Notes: a model not told the origin generated them from the sequence alone. A DNA stretch of 64,000 nucleotides from Colocasia esculenta (GCA_014218235.1 CM024759.1:6836712-6900711); one strand, 5' to 3'; shown: positions 1-11,577, counted from the first letter of the stretch. Program-made: numbers and translations.

Positions 1-563
1 GAAACCCCAGGAGCTTCCCGCGAACACTGCCCTCCAATCCGTCATTCCCCGCCTGATCTGTCGCTGCTGCGTGCATCACGGCCTTCCCACGTGCTCTCAT
101 CGACCGCCGGAAGTAGTGAAGAGGCACAAGGGTATAGGTGAGGGAAGAGGAGGGAAGAAGGTGGGGAAAGAAGAAGGCTCGGGTTGCCTCTAAAAACACA
201 GGCGCCTCAGGTTAACGTCAACCTCTACGCCGCTAACCAAACCGTCACAACTAGGCGTCCACATTGCTCGTCGCCAAGTTTAAGCAATAGAATCCACTAG
301 AACGAACGATAGACGTCCACATCGATGGACACCAAGAACATGTTAACGGCAACACCATTGCCTCCAACACACAGTAGACATCACACTCCTGGACGCCAAC
401 CCACTGTTGAAGTCCAGCGCACTGAACACGAACACAGATCCATAACCAACCCCAGTAAGGATCCAATAAGAAACACACAACACAAGTCGCACTGGTCAAG
501 GTGTGACCACCCCACACGCTAAACCGAGGATCCACGAAGATCTGAAAAACGCGCGATGTTACA
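1..563 (-). repeat. Element A 3' LTR (partial)
   Basis: Nearly identical to 5797-6359 and ends in the same GTTACA. In element orientation this is the U3 start of the LTR. It carries the half-site words GTCCA/TGGAC and GGCAA/TTGCC at about 200-420. The part left of base 1 is not seen. Confidence 0.85.
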
Positions 564-2907
564 TTACTATCACCTAAAAAGAAATGTCGTCCTCGACATT
601 CAACATAAACTACGACATGCCAGACTATCACCTAAAAAAACAAAACCGTGTACATAACAAGAAGGATACTTTTTCTCTGCACTTGCCTTTCAATTTATTT
701 CACACTGCCAGTCTCATTCTATTCCATTCTGCACTCCTCCTGCTTTTCTTTTCTCTTTTTTTTTTTTTCATTTCATAACTACTTTATTTCACGGATTCCA
801 TCTATTAGTCATTATCTTTCTGTCATGGGCAGTTCTACCTTGCCAGTGGCGCTTTATCTCCTTAGACTCAACCTATCTCCACATTTTCCTGTTGTATCCG
901 GACTATTTCTTTCTGGACCACTTTTCTTGCTCAGATTTTCCCAGTTTATTCTGCAACCTTTGAGTGCTTTGTTATATTGAACCTTACTTAAGTTCTCAGA
1001 TTACTCGGTGTCATTCCATTACCTACTTATCATTATTAACTACTACCTTATTTTATCCATTCTCATATTTTCAATTTTCTGATTTGTGGGTTGTGGACCC
1101 ACCACGCTTCCGCTGCGCTACTCTGATCCTGCTGAATATCTGACAGAATATTTCATACATTCTGCTTCTACTATTATTCACAATTGTTGCACACTTTCAT
1201 AATTGCTTTGATTCCGGCTATATTCAATATTGACTATTTAGGCTTCTCAAATCACCTTAATTAACTGATCAATATTGGCAGACAATATCGAAGCTTCTAA
1301 ACTGCTTCCTTTAATACTTTAATTCTGATTGTGCCACACATTTCCCAAATCTGAATTCTGCCCTACCATTACATTATTGACACACTCTACTTTTCATATT
1401 TCTTTTTAGCTTCAACTTACACTTCCTGACTGACTAACCACAATATTTCTACCATTTCTCAAAACATCTGCTTTCATTACTGTAACACTTTCTTTTTAGG
1501 GAAGAATTAAACTGCTCAGCTAACTTTACATGCATTAAACTTTATTTCAATCGGGTGCCAACTGACTTTAGGCCATTCACTGTTTAACTGATTACATTCT
1601 CTCCGTTTTGTACTTGCCACTTTCAATTTCCATTTAGCCATGCAAACTTTATTGATCACTTTCTCGATCTTTCAGTTATATCTGTTTCATAATCTATCAT
1701 ACTCTTTCTTTTTCCAGATTAATAATCTGCCAACTGTATTAAACATAATATCTTCTCTGTAAACATTCTTCTCAATTATTATGCTGCCTAGCTGTTCATC
1801 TTGTACCACTCATACCGCTATTGCTGTTGTCACACAAGTATTCTTTATTCACAACTGCCAAGGCCATAGTCTGGAGCCAATCTCGTTAAATACAATAGCC
1901 TACTCCGCCTGATTCTCTATTTTACTTAACCGGGCACCACTTAACTGTTTCTTAATTAATCCGCTTCTTTCTATTCTGATTCACATAACTCTTATTTTAT
2001 TCCGTACAGCCTCAATCTCTTTTAAACACAAACTTCACCTCTTCTCTTCTCAAATTATACTCAATTATTAAACAACAATAACCTTATCTGTAATACTGCA
2101 TCCGACTCTATATAATTCTCATAAACTACCACTTGCTAGGCCGGTATTTTTCTTGTGCTCAGAAAAGTCTAACTATACAGTAATCTTTCTTTACCCTTTC
2201 TTTACTTAACTAACCACCTCTGCTCAACTCTCTAATTGTCAAGACATCCTTATCCTTATCGGACTGTCACAATTCTCTAATCCTCTATGTATCCGTACTT
2301 CATCTGAAACCAATCTGCCTCATTTAATCATTCTCAAGTTGCCAAAACTCTAATCACATTATTACTCAAGCCGCTTCTCAATTCCTACTAACACAAATCT
2401 CAAACACAACAATACCTCTGCCAAGGTCCTCTTCTACAATTTATCACACACACACACTATTCTTTGCTGGTAACATTCTGTTGATCTGTCACACTGACAC
2501 CTCATATTATACATGTCTCTGTTAACCTTATTCTTTACTAGAGCACCATTTGCAAATATCTTTCTGAGATTGCCTTTTACTTTTGCTAACCAACATAACT
2601 AACTCCACTGATTCCTTTAATATCTGCCATTGAAAACTTTTAAACACAAAATTTCAACTGCACCCTGGCACACTGGTGCAATGACACAACTTATACCACT
2701 AACCACTCTATGGCTCAACAACTGCTCACAACTGCTAATTTAACAAACAGAAACACACGGTTTGCGTGCCAAAAGCTCACATAAAAATCACCTTATAACA
2801 CATAAAACCACAGACTTACTACCAGTAGTGGACATTAATTCATGTATTGGGACATTGTAACTTCAATGTCTTTTCATATTCTAACTGGACCATGCTCTGA
2901 TACCAAC
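564..2907. other. Element A internal region, no gene seen
   Basis: About 2.3 kb of AT- and pyrimidine-rich DNA with only short open frames and no recognisable retroviral motif. On the minus strand its end at 564-584 reads as a weak purine tract (TTTTTAGGTGATAGT) directly before the LTR. A second copy of this motif sits at about 624-640. The same duplicated motif occurs in element T at 52881 and about 52970. Confidence 0.6.
2894..2905 (-). promoter_or_regulatory. Element A primer binding site (tRNA-iMet)
   Basis: The plus strand reads GCTCTGATACCA, which is TGGTATCAGAGC on the minus strand. This is the usual plant initiator-Met tRNA PBS. It lies two bases from the LTR end at 2908 and fixes the element orientation. 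Confidence 0.9.
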
Positions 2908-5304
2908 TGTGACGGCTCTAGATATTTATGCCCATTAAGGCTCCATATCTAGATCTGCCTCCCGCGAACGGACCGAAGTCTCGCAAGAGATATCTCACAC
3001 AAGTGTCCAGTAAGAGTATAAAAGACAACTACACAGTATAAGACACAAGAAAGTACATGTGCTCATACCTGCATATAACAATTTACAACTGTCCCATTAC
3101 ATTATTACATGTCCAATTATAAAGTACAACTACCTGGGGCATACCCCGAGGGAGCAACAGCTCACACAACACTAACTACTACACTACTGCTGGTGGTATA
3201 AGTCTGACACAATGTTGCTGCAAGCCAAACACATGGCAAGCCCTGAAAAGAATTGTAGGGGAGTGAGCCTCGACAAGTCACTGGCTCAGTAGGGACCACC
3301 CAAGAACCACAACAACTAAACAGAAGAGATCTCAACCTCAAAGGGTCTCACTGGCCACAAATATTGCCAAACCATTTTATGCTCACAACAATTGAATTTA
3401 AACTATAATTAAATATAAACACTTTAACTATTCACAGCCTCGGAAAGTAAGAGGGAGCAACAGGATTAGCTCCACACCACTAGTCTGCTCAATAGTAGTA
3501 ACGCCTAGGCCTCAAGCCTCACAGGCAAACCACAGTCACAACTAATTATTTAAGTTATAAACCGCACCAAAAAATCACTGCCTAAGCTATAAGCTTCGCA
3601 GGCGAGTCTCAAGTACGTGGGTAACATGACTGCTAACCAAAAACTGGCCCTTTATACCCAAACCGCAATAAGTCGGAAGCCACACACAGAATGGCAGGGT
3701 TGGCTACAACGGCCAATCCATCACACACGAAAACCATGTACGGAGGCTTACCTGAGAAAGGGTGAAGCACATAGAGTGAGAGGTCACACCACACGACCTT
3801 CACGAAGCACAGTTCCACGTCTACACCAGAACAGACTGGTATATGACGTACCACCACAAACTATTACCCATACTGGGTACAGGTACCTATTACCACAAGG
3901 TACCAGCACGGAAACCGCAAGTAAACCAGTGTCGTAACAGGGCACACTATAGCGAGCTAAATCACATTTGGTGAGTCAACACTCACCAACCATAACCAAA
4001 ATTGTGCCACCATTCGGGCACACCACAAGCCACAACCGCACTCACAACTGTGCCAACACCAGGGCACACCTCGAACGAGTCAAACCTCGACTATGAGTCA
4101 CAAACTCACAAACCACGACGAGTGGCAAAGCACGAGTCGGAAAAGGAACGATGCCACCACAAGGGAACGGACTACTGGCTGATCAGGACAGTATCCAACC
4201 CGGACAACACAACACAAGAACAACCTCTCAATCTCGCAGTCACGGACGAAAGGTCCAACTGCCGCTCCATGAGAACAAGTCAAACAACTGTGGAGACCAA
4301 CCAACACCACACCTGCAGACACACAGCTGCAGGTTCATGCCTGGCACCTTTTGGGACTCTGGCCGGAGCACCCTAAAGTAAGGCACTAGAAAACAAGACT
4401 AGCTGGGGACCAGTGTCGACTACTGGTGTCCGTACCCCCAACTACGAGCGCGCTACAAGCAACTGCACACCCACAAACACAAGCCGCTGCCCTACTATCG
4501 TCTTTCCCTCATCCGGACGTACAACTCAAACACAGGAGTGAGGGTGTCCAGGAGGACGACACAGACCTCGACGGTACCACACTGTACCGGGAAAAACTCC
4601 GATCACAACAAACACACGTGCCTGGCTCACAAAGAACCTGAGGTACCCGACTAGAGAGGCATTCCGGAATAGGCGCCGGACCACCACACTCGGCTAGCAC
4701 AAACCACAACACTTATATGTTTATTACAAACCAGGATACACGTGTGAGGAATAGCTTGTCCTGGTCACTCGTGACCTACAAGCTAGTCTACACAAATACA
4801 TAGAAAACCATATTAATAATAACACCACGACCTGTCATCGGTCACCTAGTGACAGTGAAGGTCACACTAAACACAGTACACAATATTCACATAATAACCA
4901 TACTTAAACTTTACTAATCATTCATCCAGAAGAATCTACAAAAGATCCTAAAGGATCGAGGCTAAGTTCAGATGCGAACCTCATCGCCACAATACCACGA
5001 ACTAATCATAATAATTAAGATACAATAAGCACAATAACGTACGATATGCCATGCATACACCAACCACATGCAAGACATCAAAACCCCGTAATATTTCACA
5101 TCAATCTTGTGCGCTAGGATGTAGTGAATCCCATGCACACACGTAAAGAACTAGTAAACTACATAGCCAGTAAGCTGGCCTCAAAAGCCCTGTGCTCTAG
5201 GAGCACCACAGGTGTTATTGCATCGCTCAGTATCGATAAACACATTGCATTGCAATACTTGCAACAAGAACGCCGTGAAACACACTGTGCTGATACATGC
5301 ACAG

Positions 5305-5475
5305 GTTGGCGGCAACATCGATTGTCGTCCATAGGATATAGACGACAGTATTTATTGTCGTCAATACTAAGTAAGCGGCCACCACCTGGTCGTTTACTCA
5401 AAATCAACGGCTAGAAACCTAAACGTTAATCTCCTAACAAAGAACTCAACATCAACCGATGTTGACGTCGAGATC
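5305..5475 (-). repeat. Hairpin cluster 2 of element A LTR
   Basis: Consecutive inverted half-sites with about 10-nt spacers: GCGGC-N10-GTCGT near 5313, ACGAC-N10-GTCGT near 5342, and an ACATC-N10-GACGT unit inside 5446-5470. The 20 bases at 5446-5465 also form a perfect stem with arms TCAACATC and GATGTTGA and a 4-nt loop. Confidence 0.7.
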
Positions 5476-6004
5476 TTCAGTACTCAACACACACACAGGA
5501 CGCACAGAACGGCCCCAGGCCGATCACACGGGCAATCTAGCCTTATAAACAACAGAAAAATGAGAGGAAACACTTCCCCGTACATCTGTATACTATAATC
5601 AAACTGGAAAAGCAAGATCCAACACTTGGATCGATCAAACCACCCAATCTCCCAGCATGGTAAACCTTTTTCCCGAAAACACGATTAACAAGTAGTCTAT
5701 GCAAACGGAGCATGACAAATCAAACAGGAGAAATCAAGGGGTCCAGTCCCTACCTCTGAAATGCAAATAAACTCCTAAAGAACCTCAAATCGCGCCGAAA
5801 CCGCAGGAGCTTCCCGCGAACACTGCCCTCCAATCTATCATTCCCCGCCTGATCTGCCGCTGCTGCGCGCATCACGGCCTTCCCACTTGCTCTCGTCGAC
5901 CACTGGAAGTAGTGAAGAGGCACAAGGGTACAGGTGAGGGAAGAGGAGGGAAGAAGGTGGGGAAAGAAGAAGGCTCGGGTTGCCCCTAAAAACACAGGCG
6001 CCTC

Positions 6005-6225
6005 AGGTTAACGTCAACCTCTGCGCCGCTAACCAAACCGTCACAACTAGGCGTCCACATTGCTCGTCGCCAAGTTCAAGCAATAGAATCCACTAGAATG
6101 AACGATAGACGTCCACATCGATGGACGCCAAGAACATGTTAACGGCAACACCATTGCCGCCAACACACAGTAGACGTCACACTCCTGGACGCCAACCCAC
6201 TATTGATGTCCAGCGCACTGAACAC
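6005..6225 (-). repeat. Hairpin cluster 1 (U3) of element A LTR
   Basis: About six units such as GCGTC-N10-GTCGC, ACGTC-N10-GACGC and ACGGC-N9-GCCGC, each followed by a short AT-richer gap. The same cluster is in the 3' LTR at about 208-430. It uses the same word class as cluster 2 in this LTR. Confidence 0.65.
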
Positions 6226-6359
6226 CAACACAGATCCATAACCAACCCCGGTAAGGATCCAATAAGTAACACACAACACAAGTCGCACTGGTCAAGGTGT
6301 GACCACCCCATACGCTAAACCGAGGATCCACGAAGATCCGAAAAACGCGCGACGTTACA

Positions 6360-7116
6360 TGGCCAGTCCGAGAGGACTATCCAGACACTCGAGGATATGT
6401 TGAGAGCGTGTGTGCTAGATTGGAAGGGTGACTGGGAACGTCATTTGCCTCTTGTGGAGTTCACCTACAACAATAGCTTTCATGCGAGCATTGGTATGGC
6501 TCCGTTTGAGGCATTGTATGGGCGGCCCTGTAGATCTCCTTTGTGTTGGGAGGAGACAGGTGATAGGCAGTTGATTGGTCCAGATTTGGTGTAGGAGACT
6601 TCGGATAAGATTCAACTTATCAGGCAGAGGCTTGTTGCGGCGCAGGATAGGCAGAAGAGTTACGCCGACAACAGAAGGAAGAATTTGGAGTTTGAGGTGG
6701 GCGAGCATGTTTTTCTGAAGATTTTGTCTACCCGAGGCGTTGTCAGGTTTGGCAGGCATAACAAGTTGAGTCCTTGATTCATTGGCCTGTTTGAGATTCT
6801 TAGGCGGATGGGCAACGTGGCATATGAGCTAGCTTTACCCCCGGCGCTAGCGAATGTGCATCTGGTTTTCCACGTATCTATGCTCAGGAGGTATGTTCGA
6901 GATCCGTTGCATATTATTAGTCACAAGCCAGTGGTGATTTAGCTAGACCTGTCGTATGTTGAGCAACCCGTAGCTATCCTTGACCGAAAGGTTCAGCACC
7001 TCAGGAACAAGAGTATTGCGTCCGTGAAGGTGTTTTGGCTGAACTTCTCGCAGGAGGAGGCTACATGGGAGCTTGAGGATGCTATGATGAAGAAGTACCC
7101 CCAGTTGTTTAGTTAG
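6360..7116 (+). pseudogene. Ty3/gypsy chromovirus integrase C-terminus and chromodomain (element G)
   Basis: One reading frame runs from 6361 to the stop at 7114-7116 without a frameshift. It starts within the integrase core at GQSERTIQTLEDML, whose E is the third acidic residue of the D,D,E triad. It continues through the GPY/F-like region (RPCRSPLCWEE, LRNKSI) to a chromodomain-like end (EEATWELEDAMMKKYPQLF). Three in-frame stops break it: TAG at 6592, TGA at 6775 (an Arg codon in relatives) and TAG at 6940. The upstream pol lies left of element A, outside the window. The clade is probably Tekay/Del. Confidence 0.85.
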
Positions 7117-7148
7117 TATGTCGTTCTAACTTCGAGGACAAAGTTATC

Positions 7149-7164
7149 TTTTAGGGGGGGAGGG
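7149..7164 (+). promoter_or_regulatory. Element G polypurine tract
   Basis: TTTTAGGGGGGGAGGG directly before TGTAAGGACC. This is the expected plus-strand primer site just upstream of a 3' LTR. It shows that the LTR at 7165 is a 3' LTR for the pol remnant to its left. Confidence 0.85.
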
Positions 7165-7389
7165 TGTAAGGACCTCGAACTTTGTTCTCATTATTCAGAT
7201 TTTGTCATATTATATTGGTTGCTTTTGTGTATATTGGTTATTTGTATATGTGCATATATGTATTTATTTCTGTATATATATTATCTTTATTTAATTGTGC
7301 ATATTGTATTTATATAATACAGGGCATATTATATGTATTAGTATATGATGTATATATGCTATTGATGTTTCTATTTTCTGGTCGAGATG

Positions 7390-7520
7390 CCAGTAAACGT
7401 CAACATCCATTGACGTTGAGGGCATGTTGACGGCAACCAGTGTGCCGTTGACTCAGAGTCGGCGTCCAGATTGATAGCTGTTTATTTCCTGTTAACGGTA
7501 GAGAAGTGGCCATTTACTTC
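7390..7520 (+). repeat. Hairpin cluster 1 of element G LTR (U3)
   Basis: A perfect stem AACGTCAA / TTGACGTT spans 7396-7417, which is also ACGTC-N10-GACGT. An ACGGC-N9-GCCGT unit follows at about 7430. The cluster lies about 120 bp upstream of the TATA box. Confidence 0.65.
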
Positions 7521-7637
7521 TCAGTTCTGTTGCGATTTTAGATCGGGAAATGACTGCGTTTTCCCCGGTTCTGGATTTGGAAACCCACCTCCAACGGTAG
7601 GATTCCAACCTTTATGTGTACCCCGACGCCTTAACCT

Positions 7638-7644
7638 TATAAAA
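7638..7644 (+). promoter_or_regulatory. TATA box of element G LTR
   Basis: TATAAAA in CCTTATAAAACACCC about 470 bp into the LTR, the usual place for the U3/R promoter. The leader that follows is C-rich and then AT-rich. Confidence 0.6.
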
Positions 7645-8091
7645 CACCCAGATTTGGGCAAGGTTAAGTGTTTTGGCTCTTGTGAGAAACCTAGGATTTT
7701 CTGTGAGAAAACCAGAACTTTGGCGACTTCGATTTGGTGATTTTGTGTGTCTTCCGGCAAACCACATCGACTGGGAGGTGCTCTGAACATTGGTGAGGCT
7801 TCTCCGACTCCGGTGTGCGACCTATATCGGCACAAGGACCAGATCTGGGAGGATTTTGGGCGGCTTCTTGGCGTGGCCGAGGTGAGCATCTTCGACTAAA
7901 TAGTCCCATTAGCGATTTTATTCTAGGCAAGTGATCTAGGGATTTCATCCCTATACATGTCCCTTAGGTCTCAGGTTTTTATTGTATTTTTCCTCGTATC
8001 CTGGAACCCCCAATTTGTCAAGTTATGTGCGTTCAGTCTGCGCTTCTGCAGACAGAAACTTGACGACAAGCTTGCTGCTGTCAAGATCTTG

Positions 8092-8152
8092 AGTTGGTGG
8101 CAACATCGTGTGCCGTTAACCCTGTTGGTGGCAAGCCCTTTGCCGCCAAGTT
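8092..8152 (+). repeat. Hairpin cluster 2 of element G LTR (leader)
   Basis: Two adjoining units, GTGGC-N10-GCCGT and GTGGC-N9-GCCGC, lie about 450 bp downstream of the TATA box. They would therefore be transcribed. The words are close to those of cluster 1 in this LTR. Confidence 0.6.
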
Positions 8153-9966
8153 CTTCAAGTTTTACAGAATGACTATTCTAATCTCTGTGATGTGTTTGTC
8201 AGATTTCTGGGTATATGTGCTTGCTGTGAAAATTATATTTGGTCAGGTACAGTCAGTAGGTCATGTCATGAGGATAGGTCAAATTTCTGTACATTGTGTT
8301 ATTTATTAAAATTCCTGTAAATGAATAATGAACATGATCTGACCATGTTAAATCCTGAATAATTAGATTCGTTGCATACTAGGGCTTCAAAATTTTCCAT
8401 GATATTATGAGGACTGTTTTCAGGTTTTGAAACTATTAAGTATGATTGTTTAGTTGTGAATCATGTTGAGATGAGTTTCTTAATAAATCTGCATGTAAAC
8501 TATTTTAATTGTTAAAATTTGCATTACTATTCCGAAAAATTTGAAAATTTAGGTATGTGACATGTGATTTGTGTGAAGCCTGTGATATAAATTTTGTTCT
8601 TTTTTTATAATAGTAGGAACTGCTATTAATTTAATGAGGGTAATTGGCCATGATGAGCATACTAAGTTTAATCATGTGAAATTTAATGATTAGCACCATG
8701 ATTATGACTGTGTTATGATCAACTTATCACTGTGAAGCAGTAGCAATAAGTTAGATAAACTGAAGCATGTGTAATTACTTGAAAGTGCATGTAAATGTGC
8801 TAAATAGTGTATGTGTATAATGTGAACATGTGATTAAGTGGAATGTGTAAATTGTGCCGAGATTGACACTGCTACCATAGAGGGCTGTGGAGCCGTACTG
8901 TAGTAAAGTCTCTACGGGAAGGCTTAATGTGTGTGCTATCCTATGGACATTAGGATGAAATTCTAGAGGTGGACAAGTACCACTGGTTAAGGTGGAGAGG
9001 GCTTCTCCTACTTTTGCGCAGTTAACCAAGATTTGTCACTGTGTTGCCTAGGTGACGGTATGTGTATATGATGTGTGTCCTTCTTATGGTGGTTTGGACT
9101 ATGTGTCACGGCAATTAAGTGTAAAAATGTGACCATGTGAGTATGTGAAATGTGAAAATGTGTAAATGTGAAAAGTGATGTTAAAGAGTAATGTGAATAT
9201 GATAGCATGCGGAAAGATGTGAATTTGTATAGATGTGATTTATTTATGTTAAAAAAGCAAGCTAAACATGTGGTTAAATGTTATAATTACATGTGAAATT
9301 GATTAGATATCATGCTAGGTGTGTTATTTATCATGTACATAGTTCCATGTTCTAATTGTGCATAATTGTGAAGTGAATTGAATGAAATTTGAACCTTTGA
9401 ACCATGTTGGTTATAATGTGTAGAAATCATGCTATAGGTTTTCATGTTTAATTGTTTGAGTGATATAAAGCATGTACCATGATTTTTCCTAAATGTTTAA
9501 AAGACTAGTATGTGTATGTGATATGTATAAGGTTAAATCTTTGGATTGCTTGCTGAGTCTTTTAGAAGACTCATTCTTGCTTTGGCGTACAGGTGAGACA
9601 GGTGCCTCCACTCCTGAGGAGGACATAATGAGGAGCGACTCCGAGTGCAAGGAGTAGCTTCACGTGTGGACTTTGCTACGTTGTTACCTTTTATTTCATA
9701 GCATGTAATCAAATGTGATGAACAATGTAATTTATTTGGAGTTGTATTAATGAGGACATCAATATTTCTTTTATTGCTATACAGACTGTGGATATGTGAT
9801 GATTATGGAATGAGAATAACTGTTTATTTTTGCTGTTCACTTATGATATTTATGTACATCTCAATCTATTATTTAGTGTTGGGTAAATGTCCCACTGTGA
9901 CAGCGTTCTTTGTACCGATGTAGATTAGTATAATCGTACCGGTATAAGGAGGGTCGTTACAGAGAT

Positions 9967-9979
9967 TGGTATCAGAGAA
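9967..9979 (+). promoter_or_regulatory. Element G primer binding site
   Basis: TGGTATCAGAGAA, five bases after the LTR end at 9961. The first ten bases match the iMet type and the tail has diverged. Confidence 0.75.
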
Positions 9980-10362
9980 ACTCAGGTTGAGATTGTACAT
10001 GAATATACCATCATCTTCACAATATGCTAAGTCTTTATAGAATTTGTCCATATATGTAGAACATGTCTAATAATAAATGAAAGATAGCTAAGAAAATGGT
10101 TAGGACTAAATAACTTAGTTTCTAACTAGATTAAATTGTTTTACAGGCTATGACTACTCGTGGTAGACGTGGTGCCCAGGCTCGAGATGACGAGCAGAGG
10201 CGTGAGGACAGGGGTGAGTAGCAAGCCCCAGCACCACAGGGTCCTATAGTACTTCCTCCACCACCGCCTGTGTATTATGGAGTGTTCATGCAAGGTCTGG
10301 TCCAAGCGATGCAGACCCAGACGCATACTCAGGCCGCATTGTAGGCTCAACTGCTGGCTCAG

Positions 10363-10444
10363 GTTAGAATTGTAAATAGGAGTAGTCTGTTTTTATTAAC
10401 TGTATAATTGTTATATGTGTTGCTTATATTGCTTATTGTCTCAG
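10363..10444 (+). other. Putative intron 1 in element G gag
   Basis: 82 nt, begins GTTAGAATTG after CTCAG and ends TTGTCTCAG. It is AT-rich with a T-rich stretch before the AG. Removing it joins LLAQ to AQAPVP in frame. The alternative is an unrelated AT-rich insertion. Confidence 0.5.
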
Positions 10445-10651
10445 GCTCAGGCTCCAGTTCCAGTTCCTCAGGAGCAAGGTCATGGTGGTCCTTCCATCAT
10501 GGAGAGATTCAAGAGGATGGCTCCGCCCTTTTTTAAGGGGGAGAGTCAGCCACTTTTGGCGGAGAGCTAGATGAGGGAGATTGAGAAGATCTTTCGAGCC
10601 ATTAGATGTGCCGAGGAGGATAAAGTTAGCTTGGCCTCCTATATGCTGTAG

Positions 10652-10732
10652 GTATTTATTAATTATGTATGCATGTATTTGTGTTAAGTTAAGGTTTTGT
10701 CTAGATTGGTGCTTATGGGTTGTATCTTGCAG
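10652..10732 (+). other. Putative intron 2 in element G gag
   Basis: 81 nt, begins GTATTTATTAA and ends GTATCTTGCAG. It interrupts the gag core between SYML and ERADVWW, where relatives have continuous coding sequence. The phase is 0. Confidence 0.55.
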
Positions 10733-11049
10733 GAGAGAGCCGATGTATGGTGGGCCTCCTTACTCCGCACCAGGTTTGAGGATGGTGCTATCGAGGTGAA
10801 GAAGATTTGTTGTCTGTCTGAAGTGGGTGGACGGCCCAGGCGAAATTAGTGGGACTTACAGTGTGTTGAGGACTATGAGCCCCACTCAGATTGCGTTTGA
10901 GAAAGGCAATAAATGGCATGTCTTAGACGAGCAATAAGTGTTTCTCTAGTGAGAAATACTTATTTTATAGAACGAGTATATTTGTTATATGTCTTGGAGG
11001 TTATTGGGCAATATGTGTTGTGTGTGGACTCCACATTCAATGCAAAAAG

Positions 11050-11126
11050 TTGTTTTTCTCTTTTAGTTGATTATTTGTCATCTTTAGTATCTAAGAGTGA
11101 CAAATAACCAGCTAAGAGAAAAATAA
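11050..11126. repeat. Imperfect hairpin, MITE-like
   Basis: Arms of about 33 nt, TTTTTCTCTTTTAGTTGATT and onward against its inverted copy ending AGCTAAGAGAAAAATAA, with a loop of about 8 nt. More copies of the TTATTTGTCAC word follow in both orientations up to about 11170. It could be the core of a small foldback DNA transposon. Confidence 0.5.
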
Positions 11127-11471
11127 TTGTCACTTTTAATTTTTCACTAGTCTTAAATTAACTGTGACAAATAATTTTATGAAAAACGATGAAGGAGTAC
11201 ATATTTAAAGTGCATTTAATGCTCCTACTATGTGGGTGGATATCAATGGGTGTATCAATAGCACGTTGGACGGATAAATTTTGTATCGATCTAGATGTGC
11301 GCGCGGTTAGTATTTCTCTCACACATTCACATGCAAATTTACCAAACAGAAAGAAAAGAAAAAGAATTAAATATGGGTATCTCAGCTATTCACAAATACT
11401 TCAACGATCAATGTTATTGGAGTAGCATACTAATTATTTGTCTCGTCACTTTAAAAGGAGATGCACTTTAA

Positions 11472-11577
11472 ACCCAATCGTGTAGCGATTGGCTCCCCCG
11501 CATGGTGCCGCACCTGTGACGCAACTATGGCAGGCATGGCCTCCACGCAAGGAGCCAATCACGACTGAGGTTGGGTA
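11472..11577. repeat. Foldback with long arms
   Basis: CCCAATCGTG plus GATTGGCTCC on the left is matched in inverted order by GGAGCCAATC plus ACGACTGAGGTTGGG on the right, about 54 nt apart. The arms are 24-26 nt with few mismatches. The loop is GC-rich, unlike the flanks. Confidence 0.5.

Larger units (their letters stand above)
1..6359 (-). mobile_element. Element A, non-autonomous LTR retrotransposon, left end outside window
   Basis: On the minus strand the order is 5' LTR (2908-6359), PBS (2894-2905), a 2.3-kb internal region, a PPT-like end at about 564-584, and a 3' LTR whose last part (1-563) is in view. The two LTR parts match closely, for example 1-563 against about 5797-6359. No gag or pol motif is visible in any frame of the internal region, so it must be mobilised in trans. 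The PBS, PPT and LTR core resemble those of the coding element T, which makes a T-like element the likely helper. It is inserted in the integrase of element G. The far LTR end and its TSD lie outside the window. Confidence 0.85.
2908..6359 (-). repeat. Element A 5' LTR (3.45 kb)
   Basis: Bounded by TGTGACGG at 2908 and GTTACA at 6359, the expected TG...CA ends. The half nearest the PBS (2908 to about 4700) is homologous to solo LTR B (22318 onward). A core at about 4335-4590 is also shared with element T (51380-51640). The U3 half differs from B. Two hairpin clusters are present, at about 5305-5475 and 6005-6225. Confidence 0.85.
7165..9961 (+). repeat. Element G LTR shared by two internal regions (2.8 kb)
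   Basis: Starts TGTAAGGACC after a polypurine tract and ends GGTCGTTACA before a primer binding site. A TATAAAA box lies at 7638-7644. The LTR thus acts as 3' LTR of the pol remnant on its left and 5' LTR of the gag remnant on its right. Half-site clusters lie upstream (7390-7520) and downstream (8092-8152) of the TATA box. Confidence 0.85.
10150..10900 (+). pseudogene. Ty3/gypsy gag remnant with two intron-like gaps (element G, second copy)
   Basis: The frame opens at ATG 10150 (MTTRGRRGAQARDDEQRRED). After joining at 10362/10445 and 10651/10733 it reads a typical gag: FKRMAPPFFKGE, MREIEKIFRAIRCAEEDKV, then ERADVWWASLLRTRFEDG. Both gaps start GT, end AG, are 81-82 nt long and keep phase 0. 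In-frame TAG codons lie at 10219, 10342, 10565 and 10649, the last two at positions that are Trp and probably Gln in relatives. Similarity fades after about 10810, and no protease or RT follows, so the element is cut off at about 10900. Confidence 0.7.

Noticed and set aside
584..980. Hydrophobic 64-aa and 110-aa frames in element A
   Set aside because: Phe/Leu/Ser-rich translations of pyrimidine-rich DNA in a noncoding internal region; they resemble membrane segments only by composition.
2894..2905. Possible tRNA genes at GCTCTGATACCA and TGGTATCAGAGC sites
   Set aside because: Only 12-nt primer binding sites next to LTRs; no cloverleaf-compatible sequence around them.
7182..7430. 82-aa hydrophobic frame
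   Set aside because: In the AT-rich start of the G LTR, made of repeated TAT/ATT codons; no conservation signal visible.
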